A stretch of 60,000 bases of DNA from Glandiceps talaboti (lineage: Eukaryota > Hemichordata > Enteropneusta > Spengelidae), in contig NC_135555.1 of assembly GCF_964340395.1 (NCBI RefSeq), positions 15,851,246-15,911,245 of the forward strand, in the 5' to 3' direction. Position numbers and translations under genes: made by a program. Position 1 is the stretch's first letter, and every line of letters starts with the position of its first letter. The notes below the pieces were generated by a model that saw nothing but the letters and a program-made list of their open reading frames with translations, was not told where the DNA came from and did no database searches. Shown in pieces: positions 21,701-28,360 of the stretch.

Positions 21701-21821
21701 TTCAGACATGCGGGAACCAATTTATGAGTATGACTACCCACCCAAGTACATTGCGCCACAGAAGAAATGGCCACACAGGAGGAGAATAGAGTATCTCGAG
21801 AAATACATCCCACCAGAGTGA
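584..21821 (+). CDS. MRPL38: Mitochondrial ribosomal protein L38 (large subunit), 3' part of gene, six exons
   Basis: Protein of the 39S mitochondrial ribosomal subunit with a phosphatidylethanolamine-binding-protein (PEBP) fold. Coding join: 584-792, 1663-1735, 2364-2409, 12689-12847, 13529-13665, 21706-21821. Every junction is GT-AG and the phases agree, giving about 246 residues. The vertebrate protein is about 380 residues, so roughly the first 130 residues are coded before the window. Recognition rests on collinear similarity to vertebrate MRPL38: KIPLDEVKTDWEKTVGPY at the start, the PEBP signature AEYLHWMVGNIPGNEI, GTGYHRLIYVLLKQDGKIDF, then TPAGLNFFQCRWD and the C-terminal DMREPIYEYDYPPKY. 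The gene is expanded by two large introns, one holding an intronless gene and the other a DIRS retrotransposon. Exon identities are seen in the sequence; ribosomal function is family knowledge. Confidence 0.95.
793..1662 (+). other. MRPL38 intron carrying a foldback element
   Basis: Intron bounded by gtaaga and ctacag. Its only recognisable content is the inverted-repeat element at 872-1175. The rest is AT-rich and unremarkable. Confidence 0.85.
872..1175. mobile_element. MITE-like element with terminal inverted repeats and 6-bp target duplication
   Basis: The left end agggctcgaaattaac (872-887) is mirrored by gttaatttcaagccct (1160-1175), one mismatch in 16. The hexamer AGGAGC flanks both sides (865-870 and 1176-1181), a probable target-site duplication. 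The interior is 270 bp with no coding capacity and contains further inverted pieces around gtagtcc and ggactac. It is a non-autonomous DNA transposon copy; the superfamily was not determined. Confidence 0.75.
1663..1735 (+). CDS. MRPL38: MRPL38 exon
   Basis: The acceptor is ctctacag and the donor gtaagt. The exon is 73 bp, phase 0 in and phase 1 out, and encodes ATNTPSISYSSSPDDLWTLL followed by LTNP. It aligns with the DLWTLLLT segment of vertebrate MRPL38. It is too short to show up as an open frame. Confidence 0.93.
1736..2363 (+). other. MRPL38 intron, no other feature
   Basis: Intron between the 1663-1735 and 2364-2409 exons. It is AT-rich and I see no repeat or gene. Confidence 0.85.
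2364..2409 (+). CDS. MRPL38: MRPL38 micro-exon (46 bp)
   Basis: The acceptor is ccattgtag and the donor gtaagt starts at 2410. It encodes DGHLLDNEAEYLHWM, the start of the PEBP signature, which continues in the exon 10.3 kb downstream. Phases 1 in and 2 out agree with both neighbours. Confidence 0.92.
2502..2609. repeat. Short hairpin element
   Basis: The arm at 2502-2538 (contains taaattggaaatgaatgtga) is the near-exact reverse complement of 2573-2609 (contains tcacattcatttccaattta), with a loop of about 34 bp. It is probably a small MITE relic. Confidence 0.7.
3030..3200. repeat. Dispersed repeat, copy A
   Basis: This segment holds gggctatgacttagggttct, a GT/CA-rich core and cacaaaggtaacatactatg followed by tgagacatg. 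The same order recurs near 11150-11310 (gggttctgtcttgatg, GT-rich core, ggcacaaaggtagcatgtac, tgagacatg). The two are diverged copies of one interspersed repeat. Confidence 0.55.
3832..3863. repeat. C-tract and CA microsatellite
   Basis: A run of C residues is followed directly by (CA)n. This is simple sequence. Confidence 0.85.
5093..8011 (+). CDS. Unknown intronless multi-pass membrane protein with eight 20-residue repeats (972 aa)
   Basis: I do not recognise the family. Residues 1-23 form a signal peptide (hydrophobic core MLFVLLCACVVSVSG). Residues 24-236 are an extracellular domain with many Cys and N-glycosylation sequons (NGT, NTS, NFT, NLT) and a Cys-rich end with LCYRC and CICTS. 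Membrane spans are predicted near 239-262, 467-492, 529-553, 641-666, 677-702, 708-735 and 843-865, with a further hydrophobic stretch to about 885. Between the first and second spans, residues 283-442 are eight Gln/Glu/Asn-rich 20-residue repeats. The tail (890-972) is charged and ends in a Ser/Thr run. The whole frame is open with no intron and lies in an MRPL38 intron on the same strand. The start at 5093 gives the signal peptide. An intronless gene suggests origin by retroposition or a single-exon family; a receptor or transport role would be a guess. Confidence 0.85.
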   Translation: MAGNGTCMMLFVLLCACVVSVSGSRDNGTVADDTCSDGNMFHFVCDSTSVDLCTVKPFTTLVEEFDHYLDTDIKDTQLVAFKLDLPEYNGMNPLLYNTSSVYGLWALKWFYNRHGEILAKLPPPSYYFSLTLLYLKAEDMDIEFIDNTKSREESVKIAHFSDTCKVNLAMNFTGKLIKSAYRSANKKNQLCYRCVEKSVIKLNCVTLAKDQHAINLTTCICTSLDDSRLGKQYFLSHQVIVIIIIILLIYMIYPFVFWYFYPDSEDKVPKHLTFTYKTNNNDQEAEANSNSQLIEEQVDSQRQETQANSNSQLIEEQVDSQRQETQANSNSQLIEEQVDSQRQETQANSNSQLIEEQVDSQRQETQANSNSQLIEEQVDSQRQETQANSNSQLIEEQVDSQRQETQANSNSQLIEEQVDSQRQETQANSNSQLEEVQVGRQLIGHSEVPYTISYFFRYLKYRFFCMRVMVTILLYFIFFPAFTYIYLLCIFLYNELQVDRKTERNAWKTFHEKIPQLSSLFLFAPESSAFAVIIVVVLVACYITWGVCISTLFYLKTESKVKCVVDHEECKVKQDESTKKIVIRSVYKQFFFGKEESFNDVCIFDTFPNIEQKLQWYQFKKIFSSGISGDTSSNSTANSYSISLMWMILAVVFAPICLWILIILNAKNALNKERKRLLVIAVLLYVFMLPIFVIDLLIIAEIFTYTLSALVVNIDVIGPYLVFLFGIVSFYFIDAYHEFTCHYKNLKTATTDVLCNCENKSRCTCTGTTFNVNFVDFKSENMTDQNTKNKNNKNRDSLLYRNVPFIELQTRQDCISADLFYCICKYLSPIGFELMKMFIKMTGIFVYLLFIFMIILEFQVTALMTIGFTSAFGVLPKLFQYFKESSEKGGAKGIDDPQLNCKIKDVIIKKYLTRNNRKESRRGITEDTYADRHAGEGGNRDGLGDDKTAIQMKCISTNKIPVQGTSTSSTSV
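5941..6420 (+). repeat. In-frame 60-bp tandem repeat, eight units
   Basis: Eight consecutive 60-bp units lie inside the membrane-protein gene. Units 2 to 7 (6001-6360) are identical to the base. Unit 1 differs at a few positions near its start, and unit 8 diverges in its second half. Each unit encodes 20 residues with the core ANSNSQLIEEQVDSQR. The antisense strand is also open through the array because the period is a multiple of three. Confidence 0.98.
9304..9360. repeat. CA microsatellite
   Basis: A (CA)n tract at about 9324-9353, followed from 9394 by a GT-rich tract of the opposite sense. Simple sequence at the edge of the dispersed repeat that follows. Confidence 0.85.
9394..9860 (+). 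repeat. Dispersed repeat with internal 150-bp duplication
   Basis: The block runs gtgtctgtctacatggacac, aagaactgattagattttga, then two diverged copies (about 9547-9660 and 9697-9810) of a unit with taattag, atatcttaaga, tgca(t/a)a(t/c)ttcaaatt and atataatttgg. An inverted relative lies at 16190-16428 and 21466-21560, where it is split by the DIRS insertion. Confidence 0.7.
10330..10372. repeat. ACATGT-rich simple sequence
   Basis: Overlapping copies of the palindrome ACATGTAC / TACATGTA. The same motif is scattered through the whole window, for example at 12343, 47413, 47486, 47556 and 52163. Confidence 0.6.
11100..11320. repeat. C-tract and dispersed repeat, copy B
   Basis: A C-run (about 11106-11120) is followed by sequence related to 3030-3200, including gggttctgtcttgatg, a GT-rich core and ggcacaaaggtagcatgtac. 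Confidence 0.55.
11441..11873. mobile_element. Foldback / MITE-like element
   Basis: The left arm 11441-11479 (contains ccaattccagtgaatttt) is the reverse complement of 11827-11863 (contains aaattcactggaattg). The interior includes a perfect short palindrome, gtacattat...ataatgtac, at 11494-11516 and a GC-richer patch. No coding frame of note. Confidence 0.65.
11861..12005. repeat. 145-bp near-perfect palindrome
   Basis: The arms run from taacaataatgtacaccctc to gggcatacattattgttta and carry ccagtccataatggac mirrored by gtccattatgggctgg and gcaaactttg mirrored by caaagtttgc. The centre is CG-rich (ctcggctgtcgcctcg). It can fold into one long hairpin. It abuts the right arm of the element at 11441-11873. 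Confidence 0.85.
12469..12506. repeat. Small strong hairpin
   Basis: gcatgagtgtgg pairs with the downstream ccgcacac and actcatgc around a ctct loop. It lies about 180 bp before the MRPL38 exon at 12689. Function unknown. Confidence 0.55.
12689..12847 (+). CDS. MRPL38: MRPL38 exon (PEBP core)
   Basis: The acceptor is tttattccag and the donor gtaagt starts at 12848. The exon is 159 bp, phase 2 in and 2 out. It encodes VGNIPGNEIEKGELICDY through SSEQRQVP, including the GTGYHRLIYVLLKQ strand typical of PEBP-fold proteins. Confidence 0.95.
12848..13528 (+). other. MRPL38 intron with one hairpin element
   Basis: Intron between the two conserved exons. It contains the inverted repeat at 13081-13236; otherwise it is AT-rich with nothing identifiable. 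Confidence 0.85.
13081..13236. repeat. Hairpin (MITE-like) element
   Basis: The left arm 13081-13118 (ccaatctgattgaaatccaa ... gatgtcgg) is the reverse complement of 13205-13236 (ccgacatctacattgg ... aatcgg). The left arm has an extra ACATGT. No coding content. Confidence 0.75.
13529..13665 (+). CDS. MRPL38: MRPL38 exon with copied donor end
   Basis: The acceptor is cttcaacag and the donor gtaagac starts at 13666. The exon is 137 bp, phase 2 in and 1 out. It encodes FSLRERTFKTLDFYRKFEDV, then LTPAGLNFFQCRWDKSVTDV and YREIL. Its last 27 bp and the donor are repeated in tandem in the following intron (see the repeat at 13639). Confidence 0.95.
13639..13914 (+). repeat. 46-bp tandem repeat duplicating the MRPL38 5' splice site (six units)
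   Basis: Units start at 13639, 13685, 13731, 13777, 13823 and 13869. Each contains the last 27 bp of the exon ending at 13665, its donor gtaagac and 12 more intronic bases. Units 1 to 5 are identical and therefore present five equal donors at 13666, 13712, 13758, 13804 and 13850. The sixth has ctct in place of ctag before gtaagac. Reading past the first donor meets TGA at 13689-13691, so any downstream donor yields a truncated product. Confidence 0.97.
13915..16428 (+). other. MRPL38 intron, left of the DIRS element
   Basis: A C-run lies at about 14824-14839. Two related segments at 14868-14930 and 15952-16020 share taaataccct, a T-rich tract and gtgtttgt(t/c)cagcc, suggesting one fragmented repeat. 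A GC-richer patch (15230-15360) has no recognisable gene. From 16190 the sequence is an inverted copy of the 9394-9860 repeat. Confidence 0.6.
16190..16428 (-). repeat. Left half of an older dispersed repeat interrupted by the DIRS element
   Basis: On the minus strand this reads aagaactgattaggttttgg, taaacatcc, taattaggctatatctcaag and ttcaaattcatcataacttg, matching 9485-9610 in order. The other half appears to continue after the DIRS right end (21466-21560). Confidence 0.65.
16466..16590 (+). repeat. DIRS left inverted terminal repeat
   Basis: Reverse complement of 21266-21390 over 125 bp with no mismatch seen. It contains an array of nuclear-receptor-like half sites (16512-16531) and the YY1-like sequence cgccatctt at its inner end. 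It probably acts as the element promoter region. Confidence 0.93.
16512..16531 (-). promoter_or_regulatory. Nuclear-receptor-like DR1 array in the DIRS left terminal repeat
   Basis: On the minus strand the sequence is AGGTCA-A-AGGTTA-A-AGGTTA: three direct half sites spaced by one base, the DR1 arrangement bound by HNF4, RXR and COUP-TF class receptors. Binding is inference. Confidence 0.5.
16642..16984 (+). other. Possible leader intron of the DIRS transcript
   Basis: gtgagt at 16642 and ttttgcag ending at 16984 could define a 343-bp intron just before the gag ATG at 16991. The frame is open across it from 16634, so an N-terminally extended unspliced product is the alternative. Confidence 0.4.
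16991..18211 (+). CDS. gag: DIRS gag-like ORF1 (406 aa)
   Basis: Putative nucleocapsid-like protein of the retrotransposon. From the ATG at 16991 it is 406 residues. The N-terminal third is Ser/Thr-rich with basic runs (RRKRTRSATVRGKKAKRAKK), like a nuclear localisation signal. The middle is helical and hydrophobic, and the C-terminus is Gly/Arg/Lys/Asn/Tyr-rich as in RNA-binding tails. I see no CCHC zinc knuckle. The open frame extends back to 16634, but that part looks non-coding and may be a leader intron, so 16991 is preferred. It ends 60 bp before the first ATG of the long recombinase frame, which is in the same reading frame. Confidence 0.8.
   Translation: MSTGAENDVEKGPSVAPTCTTAHDDMSKLSGRQLGQVLSSLVESVQQLTANQSRIMSSNHSLGGQADNGVNITPAGPSQVQGGCTSGYTACQRPRSRLGDRDKCTEEAQSENGPVTDEVSSTEDLQTTDRRKRTRSATVRGKKAKRAKKSDSETVSSASECEFQNPHSKDGGIRLSKSVCDWFQQQRTNTVTTEYRKEMQLQYVVCQEQESILTPPKIPDHLATQWGKQYNTKNLVTHDNRFFKASESLLFAQLPLLEILQAHHEGINLDMKVILPAIQHSVSLFGSAFHGLQMARQKVFNDILPYSYASMKNLEPTGNTLYGDEPLSEAKKAKQAHNVAREMTKSSGSGYQRKRGNTRNYSTKYSKPYFRQQTYGGNRGKYNRDFNKQGGNKFTKFDNSFRGKKD
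18036..20258 (+). CDS. DIRS reverse transcriptase / RNase H (ORF2)
   Basis: Polymerase of the element. RT motifs include TVDLKDAYFTVP (residues 197-208), LPFGIASAP and the catalytic YIDD at 263-266. RNase H follows with the acidic set D429, E461, D486 and D537 (contexts QTDAS, LELLAA, QSDNAT and KADHLSR). After it comes a segment with VDLFATRLNNQFP and FPPFCLLPRVL, the position where DIRS elements carry a Dam-like methylase-related region; that assignment is inference. The frame differs from gag (overlap 18036-18211) and from the recombinase (overlap up to 20258). The true start may be inside the frame or by frameshift, since conserved sequence begins only near 18200. No stop interrupts it. 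Confidence 0.93.
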   Translation: MVTNVNEVIHAITLLSIASPIFVNKPMVVTEASTTVTSISREVTSLQNLIIPFEERRTDLTLKVSFPQVGGRLTQFTQKWQGVTSDPWILESVQGYHLELLSVPAQSHHPVTRVPQAQVQLIDSEVQSLIAKGAIHAVSYTAGQFVSTVFLVPKVSGGWRPVFNLRPLNKFILYQHFKMEGIQHVKSLLRKDDFMATVDLKDAYFTVPIFINHRKYLRFIWKETLYEFAVLPFGIASAPRVFTKLLKPVVAYLRRQGIRCVIYIDDLLVLGETLTICEHNVKTATDILENLGFLINWEKSKIVPQQRVQFLGMIFDSVQMTISLPEPKLSRLRANCTELLNQSVVSIRSLAQCLGRMTAALDAITTAPLHYRALQRDQISGLTKTKSYDTKVRLSQEAKSELQWWVDCLEAWNGKSILPCRPELTIQTDASNMGWGALDNNNTAQGQWSPEERLLHINQLELLAAYLGLKSLANHLQDLCIEIQSDNATTVAYINRLGGTHSWSLNQIATDMWKWCLARNILLIASHRPGHTNIKADHLSRHFRDNLEWQLQPHILQVALSQMNLTPQVDLFATRLNNQFPCYVAWKPDPQAWKVDAFSIPWNHLRGYAFPPFCLLPRVLHKVRQDQAKLVLVAPPWVAQPWYADLLSLLAAQPLLLPQYPQLLTNPVTLETHPLEGQISLAVWPLSGVPSEPEAFQNVCPEWSCSPYDKAQLNNMSQHGVAGVIGVDCRKKILFQHLYQ
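19943..21049 (+). CDS. DIRS tyrosine recombinase (ORF3)
   Basis: Integrates the circular DNA intermediate. From the ATG at 19943 (good initiation context accaccatgg) the protein is 368 residues. A SAM-like DNA-binding region (SIRQGTAKQYESAWRRWSDW) precedes the catalytic domain with R207 (AGRCSDI), H315-x-x-R318 (HSTR), W341 and the nucleophile Y351 (KHYK). All residues of the R-HxxR-W-Y set are present, so it is predicted active. The same frame is open without a stop back to an ATG at 18272, overlapping almost the whole RT. That upstream part looks like the shadow of RT coding, so the shorter start is preferred. Confidence 0.92.
   Translation: MGSPTVVCGPSVSTSSTAITTPPVSATTDQPSNAGDSPTRRTDLSSRVAALRSTLRARGISERVSRVVLQSIRQGTAKQYESAWRRWSDWCRLQKENPISASVPVVLEFLMDLYDRKLEYRSLNVYRSAISSVHMPVEGYRLGSHPLVTQFMRGVFVSRPPKPKYSLVWNVKQVLECLRKMSPAKELTLKLLTFKTVMLVALCTAGRCSDIASLQAGKISVAKGSAMLLPGGLAKTDRPSRIRKTLLLPAFKKDRRICVVYYLFAYMERTKNLRKSNTRLFVSYATGKPVMPATIGRWIQVILRRAGIGKEFTAHSTRAAVTSALHFKGASTSQILGLANWASARTFAKHYKCDVSSLDVNVMDAITH
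21091..21217. repeat. DIRS internal complementary region
   Basis: The first 45 bp (21091-21135) are the reverse complement of the left end (16429-16473). The next 82 bp (21136-21217) are the reverse complement of the right end (21384-21465). The two parts abut exactly, so the region equals the reverse complement of the right-to-left end junction expected in a circular intermediate. Confidence 0.95.
21266..21390 (-). repeat. DIRS right inverted terminal repeat
   Basis: Mirror of 16466-16590. It carries AGGTCAAAGGTTAAAGGTTA at 21325-21344 and aaagatggcg at its inner end. Confidence 0.93.
21466..21705 (+). other. Intron 3' end after the DIRS element
   Basis: It includes a CA-rich tract (about 21510-21542) and sequence probably continuing the older repeat split by the DIRS insertion. 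It ends with the T-rich tract and acceptor of the last MRPL38 exon. Confidence 0.6.
21706..21821 (+). CDS. MRPL38: MRPL38 last coding exon
   Basis: The acceptor is tttttttcag. The exon encodes DMREPIYEYDYPPKYIAPQK through EYLEKYIPPE and a TGA stop at 21819-21821. It fits the conserved C-terminus of the family, which has the order DMREP, PP-Y, then a basic stretch. Splicing joins it directly to the exon ending at 13665, across the DIRS element. Confidence 0.95.
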
Positions 21822-22006
21822 AAAGACGACAAGTTCCTGCAAATATAGGTGGAAACAAATGGTTGCCATGGACACGAAGATAAGAAAGAACCAAGGAAAC
21901 TATTAATAGACACAATGATATTCAATCTCAGTGTTTTCATTTTATAGTGGTTTTTGTGTGTGTTTGGTTTTAGGGACATCTAATTGTAATTTTGTTATTG
22001 TTTAGC

Positions 22007-22012
22007 AATAAA
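22007..22012 (+). terminator. MRPL38 polyadenylation signal AATAAA
   Basis: A canonical AATAAA hexamer lies 186 bp after the MRPL38 stop codon, followed by a T-rich stretch. It is the first one after the stop. Confidence 0.75.
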
Positions 22013-22566
22013 GATCTAATATTTTAGTCCCAGTTTTCATTTCTTGGAACTTTTATTTCATTTAAGTTTAAGCTGAGTTAAATGGCTGAAATTTTGACAT
22101 TTCAAAGTTGCATATAACTTTATTACGTTCCATTTTATTTCCGAAATTCAGATGCATATTCATTAAATACTCAAAGAAAAAGTATCGAGAGGTGTAAATG
22201 TGTTTGATTGGACCTTTCCTTTAATGTGCATTTTTATGTGGTTGAAAATATTGACATCAAAATCTGATTTGAAACTCCAAAATATTGATGGCATTGCACT
22301 GTTTGTACAGTTGATGGCTTAACAGGGGTTTCCTCAACATTTGTATCACATGTACGTGTGTGGTAAACTGTTCTATTAAACCACTCAGTGTACATGTACG
22401 CTGGTTTTAGTCTTTTGCATGCGATGGTGAGATATGCATTAAGGAAAATACCATAGGTACTTTGATATTCAGCAAAACTTACAATCCAAAACATGTATAA
22501 ACTTAATGTGTGCTCCTTAAGTTTAACCACACACTGTCTTTGTTGATTACACTGGTGTTTATCTCC

Positions 22567-22584
22567 AACACTAGAGGGCGCACA
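22567..22584 (+). promoter_or_regulatory. CTCF-like motif
   Basis: aacactagagggcgcaca matches the bilaterian CTCF core (C-ACTAGAGGGCGC). Motif match only. Confidence 0.4.
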
Positions 22585-23520
22585 CTGTGAAGTACATATA
22601 CCGGTAGGTTCTCAACCTAGCTGTAGGTTTCAGAGTTCTCTCCTGTGAGTATGAATGATGCAGAAAAGGACTAATTGTGGTATATTTGAAGATAGAATTA
22701 TACAATACTGGGGTTTTAAGGCCTTGTTTTTCTTTGGGATACATATATGGTTTGTATTGATATTAAAATTCACTCACTAAAAATGTCAAAGGTTTGGATA
22801 ACTCGCTCCAACTTTCAAACATTTTGTAAAATGATGCACACAACACAAGCATTGTTCTTTGCATTACATTTTTATTTCATGATTATACAGACTACCTTAA
22901 AAACAATATATACACGTTCACTAAGGTCAAAGGTCATTTGACATTGCACAAAAAGTGTTCTGGAGTTGTATTTACACGGTGTAAGTCCATTGGTTTCTGG
23001 AGACAAGAAATTAGAACAGTGACACAGATTCACAACGAACCATGATATATACGTCAAGTAGTTCCCGAGACATTAACATGAACGTAATTAACAAGAAAAA
23101 TAAAATCACTAGATTGGGAGGGACGTTTGTAAATAATGCATGAGATTATACTTGTACCAACATTGAGAGAAAAAGGTGGATTTCATAGATTGATTGATGT
23201 TACGTTTATATTATTCTCATTGGGTTGAGCTACATGTACGTAATCTGTCAAATCTTTGTGGAAGGAGAACTAGAGAAAAAACCCATAAATTGGGAAAATG
23301 CAGAATTTGAACTCTTGCACATAAGAAATGTCGAGTTGCTTGCCTAGGCTGAAATTGACAGTTCACTGAAACTATAGTATATAGTGTATGGGAATTCTCG
23401 TTACCTGGTATAAAATTTAAAATCAATTTTATACGTCACAGAAATAACAATTTCTTGGTTGACACAATGACTGCCACTCCACATGATCTACATGCATAAC
23501 TATATGTGTGAGAGAATAAG

Positions 23521-23616
23521 GGAGCCTTCAGTAATATTATGGTCCTCCCCAGAGAACTAATTTGACACCCCTCCCACCTATTCCCCTGCCCACTCTTGTT
23601 TTTACTGAAGGCTTCC
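23521..23616. repeat. Short foldback element
   Basis: ggagccttcagtaa (23521-23534) is mirrored by ttactgaaggcttcc (23602-23616) with one extra base. The loop is about 67 bp and C-rich. Confidence 0.6.
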
Positions 23617-26600
23617 TAAGTCAACCTTGTTTTATTTTGATGTTCTAGCAAGAGCTAATAAATGCTATTAGTACAGGTATGGAGAATTCACTGAATGCCT
23701 TCAACATAGGCCGTAGTGATTTCCTGGAATTCATAATGTACTGAGTATTCTTCCCATCTATTGGCCCTGCTCTGATATCCAGACTAAGTTATGTACTTGT
23801 TTTGATTGTAGAACATAAGCAATAAAATCGTCATGGCAACAATCAGCACACTGGAAGACTTGTACATAACAAATGGCATGCAGACACAACAGAAGTATCT
23901 TACTATATGTCTTTTAAAAAATCATCTTCAAGACATTACAATATTTTGACTGCTTCACCTTGGCACTTGTATGATCAGCTATTAAACATAACTTCTAAAA
24001 TGGATTCCATAATTTTAGCTATTGTTGCTATTTTTTTAGTTCCAAATATAACAAATCTTCATTCAAGCTATTCATGGCAAAAAAGATATTAATTGTTGGT
24101 GTCACTTACAGCAGACGAAGTATAAGCTGTGCAGGAACAAAATCAGAATGGCTACATGCATGGGTGTCTGTCTGTCTCTTGCAGCGGGTGATTCATATAT
24201 GAATGTCTCACTTGCAGAGGGTGATTTATATACATTGTAACACAATTGTAGTATGTGTCTGCATGGTACACTAGTCCACATGTAGTCCGCAATCATGATA
24301 TATGATGCAAGGTTTTGTTTTGTCTGTCCAAAATTATGACAGTGACATGTGCTGTCTTTCATGTAGTCCTGACATGTTTGGTAAATCACCCTCTCCATGA
24401 GACAGACACTAGCAACAATTGTAACCATTCTGACAGACATTAGTTCTTGCACAGCTGACTTTCTTCTGCTGTATCATCTTGTAGGGCTTTGAAGCTGACA
24501 TTAAAGGATCATTGTCTCAAATTTCAGTCAGGTCTGGTTATTAAAGTTTTGAATGAAAAATCAAACCCTATTCATTCAAGCAAAGTTTAGATTATAGGTG
24601 ACTAATAGCGCCCTCACTTTCATCACAAGCAATTATGCAATAATGCAAGCAGACTCCCCCCCCCCTTTCAATATTTGCAATGAAAACTATATAGTTCAAA
24701 AGTGCTACAGTACATGTAGATGTGTTCTAAAACATACACAAAAGATTGATTGATAGTCCAAGAAATATACATCTCTGTTGATGAGTTAAGAATGATTATA
24801 AATGCAGTTCTTTCTAGCATCTGACCACGGTATACAGAAGTGTCAACTTATGTTTTTCTTATATACAAATGAAATTTCACATACTCTCACTAAATTCCTG
24901 CAGAAATATTTAGCTTTGGCTGCCACATTGGTATATATATAGATGACTATTTCCAGTGAAACTAAATTATTTAGCAAATATCAAAATTCATTCTGGATAA
25001 TTATACTGTGTGATATTAGTTATTTCTCTTTCTTGCCTGCAATTGAGAGTGCACTAACTTGCTTATAAATGAAGGTTTTTCTCAACAACAAAAATGAGTT
25101 TATAATAAGATGGGCGACCTCTAAACATTTTATCAAGAGTGGCTCAATATTCCCCAATTCTTCCAACTAACGTAAACTGTACTTCATATTTCAGATAACT
25201 TCTGAAATTTTATCTCAAAAAAGTTGCATGTTCCTATGTTACTGAAGTTTTAAATTTTGAATATTCATCAAATTCAGAACTTGACTGTATTCTGCCATGT
25301 TGATGTGAGGAGGTTCATGGGTAATGATAGTTCTTTATATCCATGATCTTGTTCTAAGACAGAATCCCTAACCCTACATGTTGGTACAAGGTTGCTTTGG
25401 AAATGACGAGCATGCCAAATTGCCAATAGGATTCACAATTATTTTCTTTTGACAACTCTATTACAATTGTCATCAGGCTGTCAGCTGTCTAACAGTGTAG
25501 CACATGATTTGAATACGTTTTCCCCATGCCTCATTTCTAGTAACATTTACTCTCGATGGCCATTTCTGTTAGAGCAATAGGGGAAAAAAAAAAAAGTAGA
25601 CAAAAATGAATAATTCGGTCGAAATGATATGCTTGGTGGTAATACTTTTTCACAAAAAAAGTTGAGCAATATGAGCAGTTAACCAGAAGTAATATTAACG
25701 GTTGGCTGGACCTTTCCTTTAAAGGCCTGTGTTTCAATCCTTGGTTCTCAAGGGGAGGGAGGGGGATATGTTTAACCCTCATCAATATGTAGAGGTTCTA
25801 GATCCCTTCAAATGTGGGTTTTTACTGATTTCCAAGTATATTTGACTTTAATGGCAAGATTATACATGTATATATATATTTCTAAATAATTCTAGAGTTC
25901 ACATTGGCAAATATATCAGATACTGTACCAATGGTCAAATTATTCCTGGTTATATACCTTAACTTCAAGTATGTGGAGACTGAAAATTACAAAAATATCC
26001 ATATATTTGAATATTGAATAATTCTCTCAATTTTCACCCATGGTTTCCATGGTAATGGTAGCTATCTTTGACACTTTAATATTAAATGACACAAGCAAAA
26101 AATACCCTGACAACACAATGACCAACTGCAGCTAAAAATACCCTGACAACAAGACTGACTGCAGTAAATCGATTCCTATGTACATGTATAGCCTATGTGA
26201 AATTGTACCACGATTTCTTAAAAACAACCATTCAGAAAAATATATTCTTGTCACACAACAAAAAAAAAGGATCTGGAATGTTGTCAGAATAACAAACAAA
26301 TTTTGTGATGTAGATTAAATCTGATTAGATTATGATGATAGTTGAAAAGAAGGTGAAACACAAAAAAAAGTTGTTTTTCGGATTGAATCACCGAACACTA
26401 ATGGCAATGGTTGAAACAAAGTACATACACATAAAATGTTGGATTATTTTTAGTACTAGGTTATCAAACACTGGCAGCAGTTGAAACGAGGTAAACATAA
26501 AAAGTCTACGTTTTAGACTAAATTATGAGCAGTGGTGGCAGCAGTTGAAACAAGGTGGAAACAAGAAGGCTGTACCGGTATATTAGGACTATATTATTGA

Positions 26601-27327
26601 AGACTGATGACGACATTTGAAGCAGGGTGAACTCAAGATGTCTGTTTTTTTGGGGACTACATTATCAAAATATGAAAACTATTACTATTAGACACCCTGT
26701 TCCTATGATTATTTCAAATCAAGTGGCAAAGAGTAAATGTTTACTTAGTATTCAAGTTAACTTTTGTTCCAAACACAACTTGAGCATTTTACCTGAAGTT
26801 AATATGGTTTACCAAAACAGATGAATTTTCATTTGAAAATGTTTAGTTACTTAGCCTTGAACCTGTTAGCAAATACAAAATGTACAAAGTCAATTTCTTA
26901 CATATTTCCACCTTTTTTGGATCACAATTTGAATTATTATTTGATGAAATAACTTACAGAATAAAGGATGTTTTCCTAGTCTCCATTTACTATCAACACT
27001 AAGTAAGTTGTATGGTATTTTCTGGTCATCACATTCCCATGTTAAAAAAATTCACATGAATGAAACAAGTTAACAGCTGGTATACAACCATTTCCTATTT
27101 CGTACGACGACTACCTCTATGGTCCCCCAAAGTGTACATGATTCTATAACTTCACGGATGAAAATCAAAATTGATTTTAAGTTTTTACCAAATTTTACGA
27201 TTACAAAAAATGAAATATATATTATGTACTTTTTGGAATGATAACATTCGTTTGGTTTTATATACGAGCTGTAATGCCATTTAAGATTTCAAATGAGTCA
27301 AATCTATGTTTCTGCAAAATTATTATA

Positions 27328-27343
27328 TAGCGCCCTCTATCAG
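27328..27343 (-). promoter_or_regulatory. CTCF-like motif
   Basis: On the minus strand ctgatagagggcgcta contains the AGAGGGCGC core. Motif match only. Confidence 0.35.
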
Positions 27344-28039
27344 CAGAATACAAATATACTGAAACTTGAAACACGATTAATAGCTTTGGTATTCTACAGA
27401 TGCTTCAGCTACAGGACTACTGTCAAAGTTCAAAGCTCAAAGTGCATTGAGAAACCCACAATTTGAATTTAGCAAGAAACATGTATGACAGGAAAACACT
27501 GTGTTTTTATGTGTTCATTTATCTTTCAAGTTTCATATGTTTGGGTCATAAAATTTATCTCAGCTTCTTCAAAAGTTCATCTGATTTTACAATAAATTGT
27601 TAATCAAGTTGAGTGATGCACCTTCAAAGTTGACTTTCAACAAGGTTTCTACTAGCTGCCATCTTCCTATCATTAAGTATTATAATATATGAACTTCCAA
27701 GAATTTACCACTGGGATAAAAATTACAGTACATGTGCATGTACTCTTTTCTTTGTCACCCTTTTTTAATGTGATAAAAATGAACATGAATTTGAACAAAA
27801 ATAAATTTCAAATTAGCACCAATTCCACCCTGGACATTTCAGCCACTGTGTCTATAAGAATATAAAGTGTTTTACTTTCAAAGAAAAACAAAACTGGGAC
27901 AACATAAAACTGTACATATGACAATAAACATAGGATTTTTCAAAATTCTTTGAGAGTTTAGAATCAAATTCCATGGCAACAATTTTGAGAGACTGTTAAT
28001 TTGTGGTGGTAAATGAATCCTCAGGACATATCAGTATTT

Positions 28040-28360
28040 TTTTGAACTTGTTTAAACCAAAATAAACTGGTTTACAGAATGGGTAATCCATGCAAGTTGG
28101 CACATGGACCTTAGGAGTTGCCAGAACTATTCTGAACTGGTTTAAACCGGAATAAATTGGTTTACAGAATTTGGTAGTTCATGCAAGTTGGCACATGGAC
28201 CTTCACATTAGGACTTGCCAGAACTATTCTGAACCAGTTTAAACCAGAATAAACTGGTTTAAAGGACAATTCATTCATGCATGTGCAAGTTGTCAGCATG
28301 AACCGTCACATATACACTATTTTTACACCACATTGAACTGGTTAAAAGCAGGCGAAGTTG
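28040..28360. repeat. Tandem repeat of about 80-95 bp downstream of the DENND11 stop
   Basis: Three or four diverged units each hold a gaactggtttaaaccggaat-like block, aaactggtttacagaat, then catgcaagttggcacatgga in the first two. The last partial unit reaches the DENND11 stop codon, whose TAA lies in the repeat-like string ggttttaaacc. The array would be in the 3'UTR of that gene. Confidence 0.8.
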